Of a DNA stretch of 7,013 nt, positions 1 to 7,012 are shown one piece after another; the stretch's first letter is position 1; each line of letters starts with the position of its first letter. The position numbers were made by a program, and so were the translations under genes. The notes beneath the pieces are model-generated. The model worked only from the letters and a program-made list of their open reading frames with translations. It had not been told where the DNA came from and ran no database searches. Source of the DNA: an uncultured Muribaculaceae bacterium (GTDB lineage: Bacteria > Bacteroidota > Bacteroidia > Bacteroidales > Muribaculaceae); assembly GCA_934590135.1 (NCBI GenBank), contig CAKTOT010000105.1, positions 1-7,013 of the forward strand, given 5' to 3'.

Positions 1-989
1 CCGTGCGCACGGCCTGCGGCGTATTCGACGTATCACACATGGGCGAAGTCTTGGCCTCGGGTGAAGACGCCCTGCGATTTGTCAACTACATTTTCACCGG
101 CGATGTCAGCACCCTTGCCGTCGGCGATGTCGTATACGGCATGATGCTTCATGACGATGGAGGCACCGTGGACGACCTGCTGGTATACCGCATAGGAGCC
201 GAAGCTTACCTTCTGGTAATAAATGCCTCCAATATAGACAAAGACGTAGCGCACATACGCAAGCAAGCCGAGAAATTCCCCGGCGTACACATCAAAGACA
301 TCAGCGCCGACACAGCGCAACTGGCCGTACAAGGGCCCGACAGCCCGCGCATTATGGCTCAAGTGCTTGATTTGGCCGAAGCCGATGAACTACGCTTCTA
401 CACCTGCCGCGAATTCCATCGCAACGGACACGAAATACTGGTAAGCCGCACAGGATACACCGGAGAAGACGGCTTCGAAATATACGGACCACAAAACGCT
501 ATCATCGAAATGTGGGATCGCCTTATCGCCGCCGGAGTGACACCCTGCGGACTGGGATGCCGCGACACGCTGCGCTTCGAAGCCGGGCTGCCACTATACG
601 GCGACGAACTCGGCGACGACATCTCGCCCATTATGGCCGGGCTGTCCATGTTTGTCAAAATCGATAAAGACGGCGGATTTATGGGCCGTGACGCCGTAGC
701 CCGACAGAAAGCCGAAGGCGTCAAACGCCGCCTCGTAGGCCTCGAAATACAAGGTCCTGCCATAGCGCGCCACGGATACGAGGTCCTCGATGCAGACAAT
801 CCCGAAAAAGTCATCGGAACAATATCTACCGGATACCACAGCATCACCCTGGGCACCAACCTCGCTATGGCCTTTGTAGACCGCGACCATGCCGCACTGG
901 GCACGCACGTACTGGTACGCGTACGCCGCAAGACATTCCCGGCCACAGTAGTCAAAAAACGTTTCTATACACCCAACTACAAGAAATAG
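1..989 (+). CDS. gcvT: Aminomethyltransferase, glycine cleavage T-protein (5' end missing)
   Basis: T-protein takes the aminomethyl group from the lipoyl arm of H-protein, releases ammonia and gives 5,10-methylene-tetrahydrofolate. It is a soluble cytoplasmic enzyme. The reading frame is already open at base 1; the first full codon is at position 3, and 328 residues are visible against about 360 in the family, so roughly 35-40 N-terminal residues lie outside the window. The first visible residues (RTACGVFDVSHMGE) are a typical internal GcvT motif, so the GTG at position 3 is a valine codon and not a start. Counting from there, NASNIDKD ends at residue 81, and that Asp matches the catalytic folate-site Asp of the family. 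RTGYTGEDGFEIY is at 149-161, and GLGCRDTLRFEAGLPLYGDEL spans 183-203. The C-terminal barrel follows (GTISTGYHS, then LGTNLAMAFV). The gene ends in TAG and is followed after 88 nt by gcvH. Identification is secure; the start cannot be seen. Confidence 0.97.
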   Translation, partial: VRTACGVFDVSHMGEVLASGEDALRFVNYIFTGDVSTLAVGDVVYGMMLHDDGGTVDDLLVYRIGAEAYLLVINASNIDKDVAHIRKQAEKFPGVHIKDISADTAQLAVQGPDSPRIMAQVLDLAEADELRFYTCREFHRNGHEILVSRTGYTGEDGFEIYGPQNAIIEMWDRLIAAGVTPCGLGCRDTLRFEAGLPLYGDELGDDISPIMAGLSMFVKIDKDGGFMGRDAVARQKAEGVKRRLVGLEIQGPAIARHGYEVLDADNPEKVIGTISTGYHSITLGTNLAMAFVDRDHAALGTHVLVRVRRKTFPATVVKKRFYTPNYKK

Positions 990-1077
990 TCTGCCGAAGC
1001 TACACCTCAACAAGTAAGCGCACGAACATACTTATATATTACAAAACAAACATTCACTCAAAATAAAACATACAGCC
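990..1077 (+). other. gcvT-gcvH intergenic spacer
   Basis: This 88-nt AT-rich spacer separates gcvT from gcvH. I see no convincing hairpin, no T-tract terminator and no good match to the Bacteroidota promoter pattern (TTTG about 20 nt before TAnnTTTG). The last 40 bases are very A-rich, as is common in leaders of Bacteroidota genes that lack a Shine-Dalgarno. It most likely serves as an untranslated stretch within one gcv transcript. Confidence 0.4.
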
Positions 1078-1458
1078 ATGATCAAATATCTCAAGTCACA
1101 CGAGTACATCCGCATCGAAGACGCCGAACCCCAAGTGGGATACGTCGGCATATCTGCCTATGCCGCCGCACAGCTGGGCAACATCGTATACGTAGATATG
1201 CCCCTCGAAGGCGATGAAGTGATCAAAGGCGAGGAATTCGGTGCCATCGAAAGTGTCAAAGCCGCCTCGGACCTCTACTCGCCCGTCTCCGGCGAAGTAC
1301 TTGCCGCCAACGACGCTCTCGAAGACAATCCCCGTCTTGTAGGCCAAGACCCCATGGCCAATTGGATTATCAAGGTCAGCATCAGCGATCCCGCCGAGCT
1401 CGATGATCTTCTCGACCAGGCAGCTTACGACGCATTATGCGCCGCCGAGAAACACTGA
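1078..1458 (+). CDS. gcvH: Glycine cleavage system H-protein (lipoyl carrier)
   Basis: H-protein is the small lipoylated carrier that shuttles the aminomethyl intermediate between the P, T and L proteins. At 126 residues it has the usual family length. The N-terminus has the typical KYLKSHEYIRIED pattern. The lipoyl hairpin sits at about residues 52-75 (EEFGAIESVKAASDLYSPV), with Lys61 in the ESVKA context as the expected lipoylation site. The C-terminal NWIIKVSISDPAELDDLL matches family members. The ATG at 1078 fits the family N-terminus exactly. Upstream lies an A-rich stretch (aaataaaacatacagcc) with no Shine-Dalgarno, which is normal in Bacteroidota. It is flanked by gaps of 88 nt and 94 nt, the second holding a hairpin, so its expression may be set apart from the P-protein genes. 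That last point is inference. Confidence 0.97.
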   Translation: MIKYLKSHEYIRIEDAEPQVGYVGISAYAAAQLGNIVYVDMPLEGDEVIKGEEFGAIESVKAASDLYSPVSGEVLAANDALEDNPRLVGQDPMANWIIKVSISDPAELDDLLDQAAYDALCAAEKH

Positions 1459-1482
1459 CACTCCGACATATTACAGCAAATA

Positions 1483-1524
1483 CATACGGACGCCCGAGCC
1501 GCATAAGCGCGGGCAATCCGTATG
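1483..1524 (+). promoter_or_regulatory. Stem-loop between gcvH and gcvPA
   Basis: A 42-nt inverted repeat lies in the 94-nt gcvH-gcvPA gap. The outer arms CATACGGA (1483-1490) and TCCGTATG (1517-1524) pair over 8 bp. After a small 1x2 internal loop, GCCCG (1492-1496) pairs with CGGGC (1510-1514). After a 3-nt bulge (AGC), CGC pairs with GCG and closes an ATAA loop (1503-1506). That makes 16 base pairs, about half of them in GC-rich segments. No T-tract follows on either strand, so it does not look like an intrinsic terminator. It may act in the mRNA as a 3' stability element or processing site that raises gcvT-gcvH over the downstream genes. The structure is seen in the sequence; the role is inferred. 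Confidence 0.55.
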
Positions 1525-1552
1525 ATACACCCCTAACCTAACACCACGCACA

Positions 1553-2917
1553 ATGAGCAGTACCCACCCATATCTGCCACACACTCCGAAGGATATTTCG
1601 TCCATGCTGGAACGCTGCGGCGCCGTCACTTTGGACGACCTATTCAGTGACATCCCCGGAGAATTGCGCTTGCGATCGCCGTACGACATCCAGGGACCGC
1701 TGAGCGAAAGCGAATTGCGACGCCATTTTGATGCAATGTTCGCGGACCTCAAACCGCTGACATGCTTCGCCGGCAACGGCTACTACGACCACTACTGTCC
1801 CGCCGTATGTACCGACATCGTGCGTCGTAGCGAGTTCCTGACCGCATACACCCCGTATCAGCCCGAGATTTCGCAAGGCACATTGCAGTATATATTCGAA
1901 TACCAGTCGATGATGGCCTCGCTTACCGGGCTTGACGTATCCAACGCCTCGTTATACGACGGCGCCACAGCCACGGCCGAGGCTATGATAATGTGCGTTG
2001 CCGCAGCCCGACGCCGCAACCGCGTACTCGTCTCCGCCACCCTGTCCCCGGCAGTACGCGCCGTCGTGGACACTTATGCACGCTACCACGGCATCACCAT
2101 AGACACCATACCCGAAGAGCCGGGCAAAGGCGTCACCGACAAAGCTGCATTGACGTCTATGCTCACAGCCGACAACGCCAAGGACATCGCCGGCGTCATA
2201 GCCGCATCGCCCAACCGATACGGATGCCTCGAAGACTTCGGCGGATGGGCCGATGCCATACACGCAGCCAAAGCGCTGATGGTCGTCAACACGCACGCTT
2301 CGGCACTTGGCATATTGCGCAGCCCCGGCGAATGGGGCGCCGACATCGCCGTAGGCGACGCCCAATCGCTGGGAATGCCGCTGAATTACGGCGGCCCGGG
2401 GCTGGGATATATGTGCGTACGCAAAGCCTTGATGCGCAAGATGCCGGGACGCATAGTGGGAGCCACCGTCGATGGCAAGGGGCAGCGCGTATTTGTCCTG
2501 ACATTGCAGGCGCGCGAACAGCATATCAGACGCGAAAAAGCCACATCCAACATCTGCTCCAATCAGGGTTTGATGACTTTATACGCCGCTATATATCTGT
2601 CCATTATGGGCGCAAAAGGATTGGCACAAGTATGCCGCGACAGCCATAACGCCGCCACGACACTGCTGCGCCGAATCGAAGAAAACGGATTGGGCACACA
2701 CGAGCACTGCGGCACACCGTTCCTCAACGAATTTGTCATACGCCTTCCACACGGAGTCAAGGCCGCCGACATCATCGAGCGCGGCGCCGAACAAGGCATA
2801 CTCGCAGGCGTGGCGGTAGGCCAAGACCTGCTTATGACAGCCGTCACCGAACAGCGCACGGCGCACGACATCGACGCACTGATACGTCTTTTAACCTCTT
2901 TCAAACCCGAGCCATGA
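1553..2917 (+). CDS. gcvPA: Glycine dehydrogenase (decarboxylating) subunit 1, P-protein N-terminal half
   Basis: This is the alpha half of the split P-protein. With GcvPB it forms the PLP enzyme that decarboxylates glycine and loads aminomethyl onto H-protein. Its 454 residues match the usual size of about 440-450 for stand-alone GcvPA. Recognisable segments are HPYLPHTPKDI near the N-terminus, CFAGNGYYDHYCPAV (71-85), TPYQPEISQGTLQYIFEYQ (100-118), LYDGATATAEA (134-144) and the glycine-rich SLGMPLNYGGPGLGYM (272-287). REQHIRREKATSNICSNQGL (321-340) is highly typical of P-proteins. It has the aminotransferase type I fold but lacks the PLP lysine, which lies in GcvPB. The ATG at 1553 gives the expected N-terminus, with no Shine-Dalgarno. 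The TGA stop overlaps the gcvPB ATG by 4 nt, which points to translational coupling and a 1:1 product ratio. Confidence 0.96.
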   Translation: MSSTHPYLPHTPKDISSMLERCGAVTLDDLFSDIPGELRLRSPYDIQGPLSESELRRHFDAMFADLKPLTCFAGNGYYDHYCPAVCTDIVRRSEFLTAYTPYQPEISQGTLQYIFEYQSMMASLTGLDVSNASLYDGATATAEAMIMCVAAARRRNRVLVSATLSPAVRAVVDTYARYHGITIDTIPEEPGKGVTDKAALTSMLTADNAKDIAGVIAASPNRYGCLEDFGGWADAIHAAKALMVVNTHASALGILRSPGEWGADIAVGDAQSLGMPLNYGGPGLGYMCVRKALMRKMPGRIVGATVDGKGQRVFVLTLQAREQHIRREKATSNICSNQGLMTLYAAIYLSIMGAKGLAQVCRDSHNAATTLLRRIEENGLGTHEHCGTPFLNEFVIRLPHGVKAADIIERGAEQGILAGVAVGQDLLMTAVTEQRTAHDIDALIRLLTSFKPEP

Positions 2918-4395
2918 ACAGCAAACTATATTCGCCACTCATATTTGAGTACTCACGTCCCGGACGCTGCGGCTACATGCTGCCGCGCTGTCCTTTCGCC
3001 CAAGCCGACGACATCCCTGCAACACTGCTGCGCGAACAAGCACCGGAATTGCCGGAAGTGGACGAGCCTACAATAGTACGGCATTACACAAACCAGAGCA
3101 CCAACAACTTCGGCGTCGATACAGGCTTCTATCCCCTGGGCTCGTGTACTATGAAGTATAATCCCAAAATCAACGAGGAAATAGCCGCCGACCGCCGTAT
3201 CGCCACACTGCACCCATATACGCCGATACAATACGCTCAAGGTGCACTTCGGGCCTACTACGAACTGCAACGCGCACTGAGCGCCATCGGCGGCATGGCC
3301 GAATTTACGCTCAATCCCTTTGCCGGAGCACATGGCGAGCTCACCGGGCTGATGGTGATACACGCCTATCACGACGAACGCGGCGACACACGCCGTACGC
3401 GCGTCATAGTCCCCGACAGCGCTCACGGCACCAATCCCGCCAGTGCCGCTGTGGCCGGATACACCATCACGGAGGTACGCAGCCTTGAAGACGGAACCGT
3501 CGATGTAGCCGACCTGGCCTCAAAGCTGGACGACACCGTGGCGGCAATCATGATGACCAACCCGAACACCACGGGAATGTTCGAGAAAAACATCCCCGAA
3601 ATTGCACGTATGTCACACGCTGCAGGCGCCCTGATGTACTACGACGGAGCCAACCTCAACCCGATGCTGGGCATCGCACGCCCGGGAGATATGGGCTTTG
3701 ACGTGATGCACATCAACCTGCACAAAACTTTTGCCACGCCTCACGGCGGTGGCGGTCCCGGCAGCGGCCCCGTAGGCGTACGCGCCGGGCTGGAACACCT
3801 GCTGCCCAATCCGCACGTATACCTCGACAACGCCACCGGACTGTACGGCATCACCGCCGACGACAGCCGCGCCATGGGACGCATCTCCGGATGGCTGGGT
3901 AATTACACCGTGCAACTCAAAGCGCTGGCCTACATCCTATGCATGGGCGCCGAGTACCTGGCACAAGTGGGACCGCTGGCCACACTCAACGCCAATTACA
4001 TCAAGGACAGCCTCAAAGATCTCTACCTGCTGCCTATCGAGGGACGCTGCAAGCACGAGTTTGTCTTTGACGGTCTGCGCGACAAGAGCACCGGAGTCAC
4101 CACTCTCAATATCGCTAAAAGGCTGCTGGACTTCGGATTCCATGCACCGACGATATACTTCCCGCTGCTGTTCCACGAAAGCCTCATGATCGAACCCACC
4201 GAGACGGAGACCCGCGAGACGCTGGATGCATTCATCGAAGCTATGCGCCAAATCGCACACGAGGCCGCCGAGAACCCGGACAAGGTGAAGAACGCGCCGC
4301 ACAACACTCCCGTGAGCCATCCGGACGATACAGAGGCCGCACTCACACCCGTACTGACTTGGAGCGACCTTATGTCCCACGTCAAAGAAGCATAA
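2914..4395 (+). CDS. gcvPB: Glycine dehydrogenase (decarboxylating) subunit 2, P-protein C-terminal half
   Basis: This is the PLP-bearing beta half of the glycine decarboxylase. Its 493 residues are close to the usual length of about 480-500. Family segments in order are FGVDTGFYPLGSCTMKYNPK (66-85), NPFAGAHGELTGL (134-146), PDSAHGTNPASA (167-178), TNPNTTGMFE (215-224) and MYYDGANLN (241-249), whose Asp244 is placed to contact the PLP ring nitrogen. INLHKTFATPHGGGGPGSGP (267-286) follows; Lys271 is the expected Schiff-base lysine. The C-terminal domain contains HAPTIYFPLLFHESLMIEPT (410-429), also typical. Its ATG overlaps the gcvPA stop as ATGA, and lpd begins 2 nt after its TAA, so gcvPA, gcvPB and lpd are almost certainly cotranscribed and probably translationally coupled. 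Confidence 0.97.
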   Translation: MNSKLYSPLIFEYSRPGRCGYMLPRCPFAQADDIPATLLREQAPELPEVDEPTIVRHYTNQSTNNFGVDTGFYPLGSCTMKYNPKINEEIAADRRIATLHPYTPIQYAQGALRAYYELQRALSAIGGMAEFTLNPFAGAHGELTGLMVIHAYHDERGDTRRTRVIVPDSAHGTNPASAAVAGYTITEVRSLEDGTVDVADLASKLDDTVAAIMMTNPNTTGMFEKNIPEIARMSHAAGALMYYDGANLNPMLGIARPGDMGFDVMHINLHKTFATPHGGGGPGSGPVGVRAGLEHLLPNPHVYLDNATGLYGITADDSRAMGRISGWLGNYTVQLKALAYILCMGAEYLAQVGPLATLNANYIKDSLKDLYLLPIEGRCKHEFVFDGLRDKSTGVTTLNIAKRLLDFGFHAPTIYFPLLFHESLMIEPTETETRETLDAFIEAMRQIAHEAAENPDKVKNAPHNTPVSHPDDTEAALTPVLTWSDLMSHVKEA

Positions 4396-4397
4396 AT

Positions 4398-5744
4398 ATG
4401 AGCACGATACACAGCCACTTGCTCGTCATCGGAGCCGGACCGGGCGGATACGAGATTGCCGCCGAGCAGGCCGCTCAAGGCCATAGCGTTACCATCATCG
4501 AACGCGACCGCAGCGGCGGAACATGCCTTAACCGCGGATGCATACCCACCAAATGTCTCAGCGATGCAGCCGGACGACTACTGACGACACCTCCGGCCGA
4601 AGACACACCGCGCCCATACAACGACCGATGGCAACAGGCACGCGCCAACGCCGATGCAGTTGTCGAGGCACTACGCGATGACGTGGACACATTGCTACGC
4701 GGATGCCGCGTGGTGCACGGCTCGGCCAAAATCACCCCGCAAGGCACCATCGATGTGGACGGAACCGAGTATTCGGCCGACCGCATCATCATCGCCACCG
4801 GCAGCGTCCCGACAACCTTAGACATACCCGGAGCGGCTTTGGCTATATCAAGTGACGACATCCTCAGCGCCGCATCACTACCTCCGGCCATAGCGGTCAT
4901 CGGAGGCGGCGTGATAGCGCTCGAATTGGCGGACATACTCAGCGCCTTCGGCGTGACCGTCACCGTGCTGGAGTATTGTCCGGAAATCTTGCCGGCTTTT
5001 GAAGCGGATGTAGCCAAACGCCTGCGCAGCACACTGTCGCGGCGCGGCATCAAATTTGTCGTCAATGCACGCGTAGCCGCAATATGCCGCGACGCTGACG
5101 GAGGCATTCTCCACGTCCAATACACTGATGCAAAAGGCCGTGACGCCGAAGTCAGCGCTCCGGTAGTGCTGATGGCTGTAGGACGCCGGGCAGTCATTCC
5201 GGAAGGATGCGCCGAAGCCGGCATAGACATCGACCGCCACGGATGCATCGTCACAGATGACGACCTACGCACCACACGCGACGGTATTTACGCCGTGGGC
5301 GATGTCAACGGCAAGTGTATGCTGGCTCACGCCGCTACGGCACAGGCTCATCGCGCCTTAGGCGCAGACGTAAACTTGTCCGTAATACCTTCGGCGGTAT
5401 TTACCCACCCCGAAGTGGCAATGGTGGGTATGACCTCCGAAACATGCAAAAAAGCCGGGATACCCATCGTATCCGGCAAGGCGATGTATGCATCTTCAGG
5501 TAAAGCACGCGCCATGGCCGCCACCGACGGCTTTGTCAAAGTAGTGGCCGATGCCACGGACGGGCGTATACTCGGAGTACATATTATCGGCGCGCACGCC
5601 TCGGACATCATTGATGCCGCAGCCGTAGCCATAGACGCCCGGATGGACGCCCGGACACTCGGTCTTCGCGTCATACACGCCCACCCCACCCTGGCCGAAC
5701 TGCTCGGACAAGCCGCACGCGCAGCCGCTCATAACATCGGCTGA
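4398..5744 (+). CDS. lpdA: Dihydrolipoyl dehydrogenase (L-protein, E3)
   Basis: This FAD enzyme reoxidises the dihydrolipoyl arm of H-protein (and possibly of 2-oxoacid dehydrogenase complexes) and reduces NAD+. I start it at ATG 4398, giving 448 residues. An upstream ATG at 4359 in the same frame lies within gcvPB and adds 13 residues without family likeness, whereas from 4398 the FAD motif GAGPGG comes at 12-17 as expected. The redox disulfide is Cys43-Cys48 in GGTCLNRGCIPTKCL. The NAD-binding glycine motif is GGGVIALE (169-176), with Glu192 ending the second strand, as in NAD-specific enzymes. The second FAD motif IYAVGDVNG is at 297-305. HAHPTLAE (427-434) supplies the active-site base pair His429 and Glu434. 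At 448 residues it is at the short end of the family. It is the last gene of the gcv cluster, which argues for H-protein as a main partner. The symbol could equally be lpd. Confidence 0.95.
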   Translation: MSTIHSHLLVIGAGPGGYEIAAEQAAQGHSVTIIERDRSGGTCLNRGCIPTKCLSDAAGRLLTTPPAEDTPRPYNDRWQQARANADAVVEALRDDVDTLLRGCRVVHGSAKITPQGTIDVDGTEYSADRIIIATGSVPTTLDIPGAALAISSDDILSAASLPPAIAVIGGGVIALELADILSAFGVTVTVLEYCPEILPAFEADVAKRLRSTLSRRGIKFVVNARVAAICRDADGGILHVQYTDAKGRDAEVSAPVVLMAVGRRAVIPEGCAEAGIDIDRHGCIVTDDDLRTTRDGIYAVGDVNGKCMLAHAATAQAHRALGADVNLSVIPSAVFTHPEVAMVGMTSETCKKAGIPIVSGKAMYASSGKARAMAATDGFVKVVADATDGRILGVHIIGAHASDIIDAAAVAIDARMDARTLGLRVIHAHPTLAELLGQAARAAAHNIG

Positions 5745-5840
5745 ATCCCTACAAGCTCATAAGCTGCGATATCCTTTTTTTAGTTTTTGGTCTATATGCC
5801 AAAATTTTAGGCATCGCAAATCGAGCTGATTTAGATAATT
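5745..5840 (+). other. AT-rich spacer after the gcv operon, possible weak terminator
   Basis: This 96-nt gap is clearly AT-richer than the genes on either side. It holds two T-tracts (5774-5781 and 5784-5788) and three short inverted repeats: TTTTGG (5785-5790) with CCAAAA (5799-5804), ATGCC (5796-5800) with GGCAT (5810-5814), and TGCGAT (5765-5770) with ATCGCA (5813-5818). The inner ones overlap, so they cannot all form together. None has the classic order of GC-rich stem then T-tract on the plus strand, so I cannot call a clear terminator. I also see no full Bacteroidota promoter match, although a promoter for the glycosyltransferase gene is expected here. Confidence 0.35.
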
Positions 5841-6629
5841 ATGCAACGCCTACCCAAAATCTCGCTGATAGCAACCACTTACAACCGGCCCGATGCTCTC
5901 CGTCTATGTATTGAGAGCATCGGACGCCAGACACTTGTGCCGTCCGAGGTAATCATAGCCGACGACGGCTCTACTGACGATACACGCACTCTCATCGAGC
6001 GTATGCGCAAGAACTTTCCATGCCCTATCGTACACGCATGGCAGGAAGACCTCGGCTTCCGTGCCGCCGAAGTACGCAACAATGCCTTACGCCTGTGCAA
6101 AGGCGAATACGTGATATTTATCGACGGCGACATCATATTGCATCCACACTTCGTGGAAGACCATGCAAAGATGGCTCAGCCGGGATATTACGTCATAGGC
6201 AGTCGTGCCAAATTCAGCGCGAAAGCCACGGCACGGATGCTCGCCGGAGGGGCGGTACACGCGCACTGGTACTCGAAAGGCGTAAGCCGCCGCATGAACG
6301 CATTATACCTGCCCCGGCTCGGACCGCTCACCGTCGGATACCGCAAAAGCAACCCCCTGTACGGGCGCAGCTGCAATATGGCGGCCTGGCTTACAGATCT
6401 GTACGCCGTCAACGGCTTTGACGCCGACATTCAAGGATACGGATACGAAGACACGGACATCATCGCACGCCTCAACAACCTCGGGCTCAAGAAAAAATTC
6501 GCCAAATTCCGCGCCATAGAATTCCATATACCCCATCGCCAAAAAGAATTTGTCGAAGCCAACGAACAAATATTCCGCAACAATCTCTCCATCACAGCCT
6601 GCCGACACGGCATCCGCAACATCGACTAA
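5841..6629 (+). CDS. Family 2 glycosyltransferase with galactosyltransferase-like C-terminal region
   Basis: This is predicted to transfer a sugar from a nucleotide-sugar donor to a growing glycan, probably lipopolysaccharide or another surface polysaccharide, at the cytoplasmic face. The 262-residue protein has no signal peptide or clear membrane segment. The N-terminal half is a GT-A fold: ISLIATTYNRPDALRLCIES (7-26), the nucleotide-binding VIIADDGSTDDT (37-48), and the metal-binding DGD at 95-97 in VIFIDGDIILHPHF. In the C-terminal half, NGFDADIQGYGYEDTDIIAR (191-210) resembles the GWGxED acceptor and catalytic motif of GT7-type galactosyltransferase C-terminal domains, and FHIPHR follows at 228-233. 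Donor and acceptor cannot be told from sequence. The ATG at 5841 gives a normal GT2 N-terminus with no Shine-Dalgarno. It stands 96 nt after lpd, with no other glycan gene in view, and is probably its own transcription unit. Confidence 0.9.
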   Translation: MQRLPKISLIATTYNRPDALRLCIESIGRQTLVPSEVIIADDGSTDDTRTLIERMRKNFPCPIVHAWQEDLGFRAAEVRNNALRLCKGEYVIFIDGDIILHPHFVEDHAKMAQPGYYVIGSRAKFSAKATARMLAGGAVHAHWYSKGVSRRMNALYLPRLGPLTVGYRKSNPLYGRSCNMAAWLTDLYAVNGFDADIQGYGYEDTDIIARLNNLGLKKKFAKFRAIEFHIPHRQKEFVEANEQIFRNNLSITACRHGIRNID

Positions 6630-6679
6630 GCCAAATATAGCACAACCCATTTAGGTCTTAGTAAACAGTAATCATACAG

Positions 6680-6722
6680 CAGAATAAGCGCCGACCATTG
6701 ATACGCGTCAGCGCTTATTCTG
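6680..6722 (+). terminator. Inverted repeat after the glycosyltransferase gene, possible terminator
   Basis: A perfect 12-bp inverted repeat, CAGAATAAGCGC (6680-6691) and GCGCTTATTCTG (6711-6722), encloses a 19-nt loop. Inside the loop GAC (6693-6695) can pair with GTC (6707-6709) across a C-A mismatch, which would lengthen the stem. It begins 50 nt after the glycosyltransferase stop. On the plus strand it is followed by TCTTTGG, a poor T-tract, and on the minus strand by no T-tract. It is best read as a weak or factor-assisted terminator, or a 3' end-protecting hairpin, for the glycosyltransferase mRNA. The structure is clear; the role is inferred. Confidence 0.5.
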
Positions 6723-6758
6723 TCTTTGGCGGTTTGTGCCAATCGCTTATGCACACAT

Positions 6759-6794
6759 AAAACAAAAGCAGCTTGTACCCGAGGTACAAGCTGC
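6759..6794 (-). terminator. Intrinsic terminator of the tRNA-Gly/tRNA-Leu transcript
   Basis: Read on the minus strand, GCAGCTTGTACC (6794-6783) pairs perfectly with GGTACAAGCTGC (6779-6768) over 12 bp around the 3-nt loop TCG, followed at once by the T-tract TTTTGTTTT (6767-6759). It sits 22 nt past the end of the tRNA-Leu gene. This is a textbook rho-independent terminator for the leftward tRNA transcript. On the plus strand no T-run follows the stem, so it should act in one direction only. Confidence 0.9.
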
Positions 6795-6816
6795 CATAAA
6801 GAATTCTTCTTGAAAG

Positions 6817-6900
6817 TGTCCGAAATGAGACTCGAACTCACACGATCCAATGATCACTACCCCCTCAAAGTAGCGCGTCTACCAATTCCGCCATCCGGAC
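6817..6900 (-). tRNA. tRNA-Leu (anticodon GAG)
   Basis: The minus strand folds into a complete 84-nt class II tRNA. The acceptor stem GTCCGGA (6900-6894) pairs with TTCGGAC (6824-6818), and A73 is at 6817, the normal leucine discriminator. The D arm has the usual AATTGGTAGA loop sequence. The anticodon stem CTACT pairs with GGTAG around the loop TTGAGGG, giving anticodon GAG, which reads CUC and CUU. A long variable arm has a GATC-GATC stem, and the T arm is GTGAG-TTCGAGT-CTCAT. CCA is not encoded; the next bases are CTT. It lies 39 nt downstream of tRNA-Gly on the same strand and shares its terminator. Confidence 0.95.
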
Positions 6901-6939
6901 AAATGCTGCAAGGACGCCTAAGGCGGCGAAGTCTCGCTG

Positions 6940-7012
<73 letters not shown>

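Noticed and set aside
1..1077. Glycine riboswitch for the gcv operon
   Set aside because: Such an element would lie upstream of gcvT, which is outside the window. The gcvT-gcvH gap shows no aptamer-like structure.
1952..2524. Minus-strand open frame of 190 codons, and the plus-strand frame 1993-2649
   Set aside because: Both lie inside gcvPA, which is well supported by family motifs. Their translations are low-complexity, rich in Arg/His or Gly/Ala/Val, and show no domain. They are side effects of GC-rich codon use.
4359..4397. Longer start for lpdA at ATG 4359
   Set aside because: The extra 13 residues overlap gcvPB and do not resemble Lpd N-termini; the start at 4398 puts the FAD motif at the usual place and sits 2 nt after the gcvPB stop.
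4475..5275. Minus-strand open frame of 266 codons
   Set aside because: It is a shadow of lpdA, very rich in Ser, Arg and Ala, with no recognisable motif; the plus-strand gene has full catalytic motifs.
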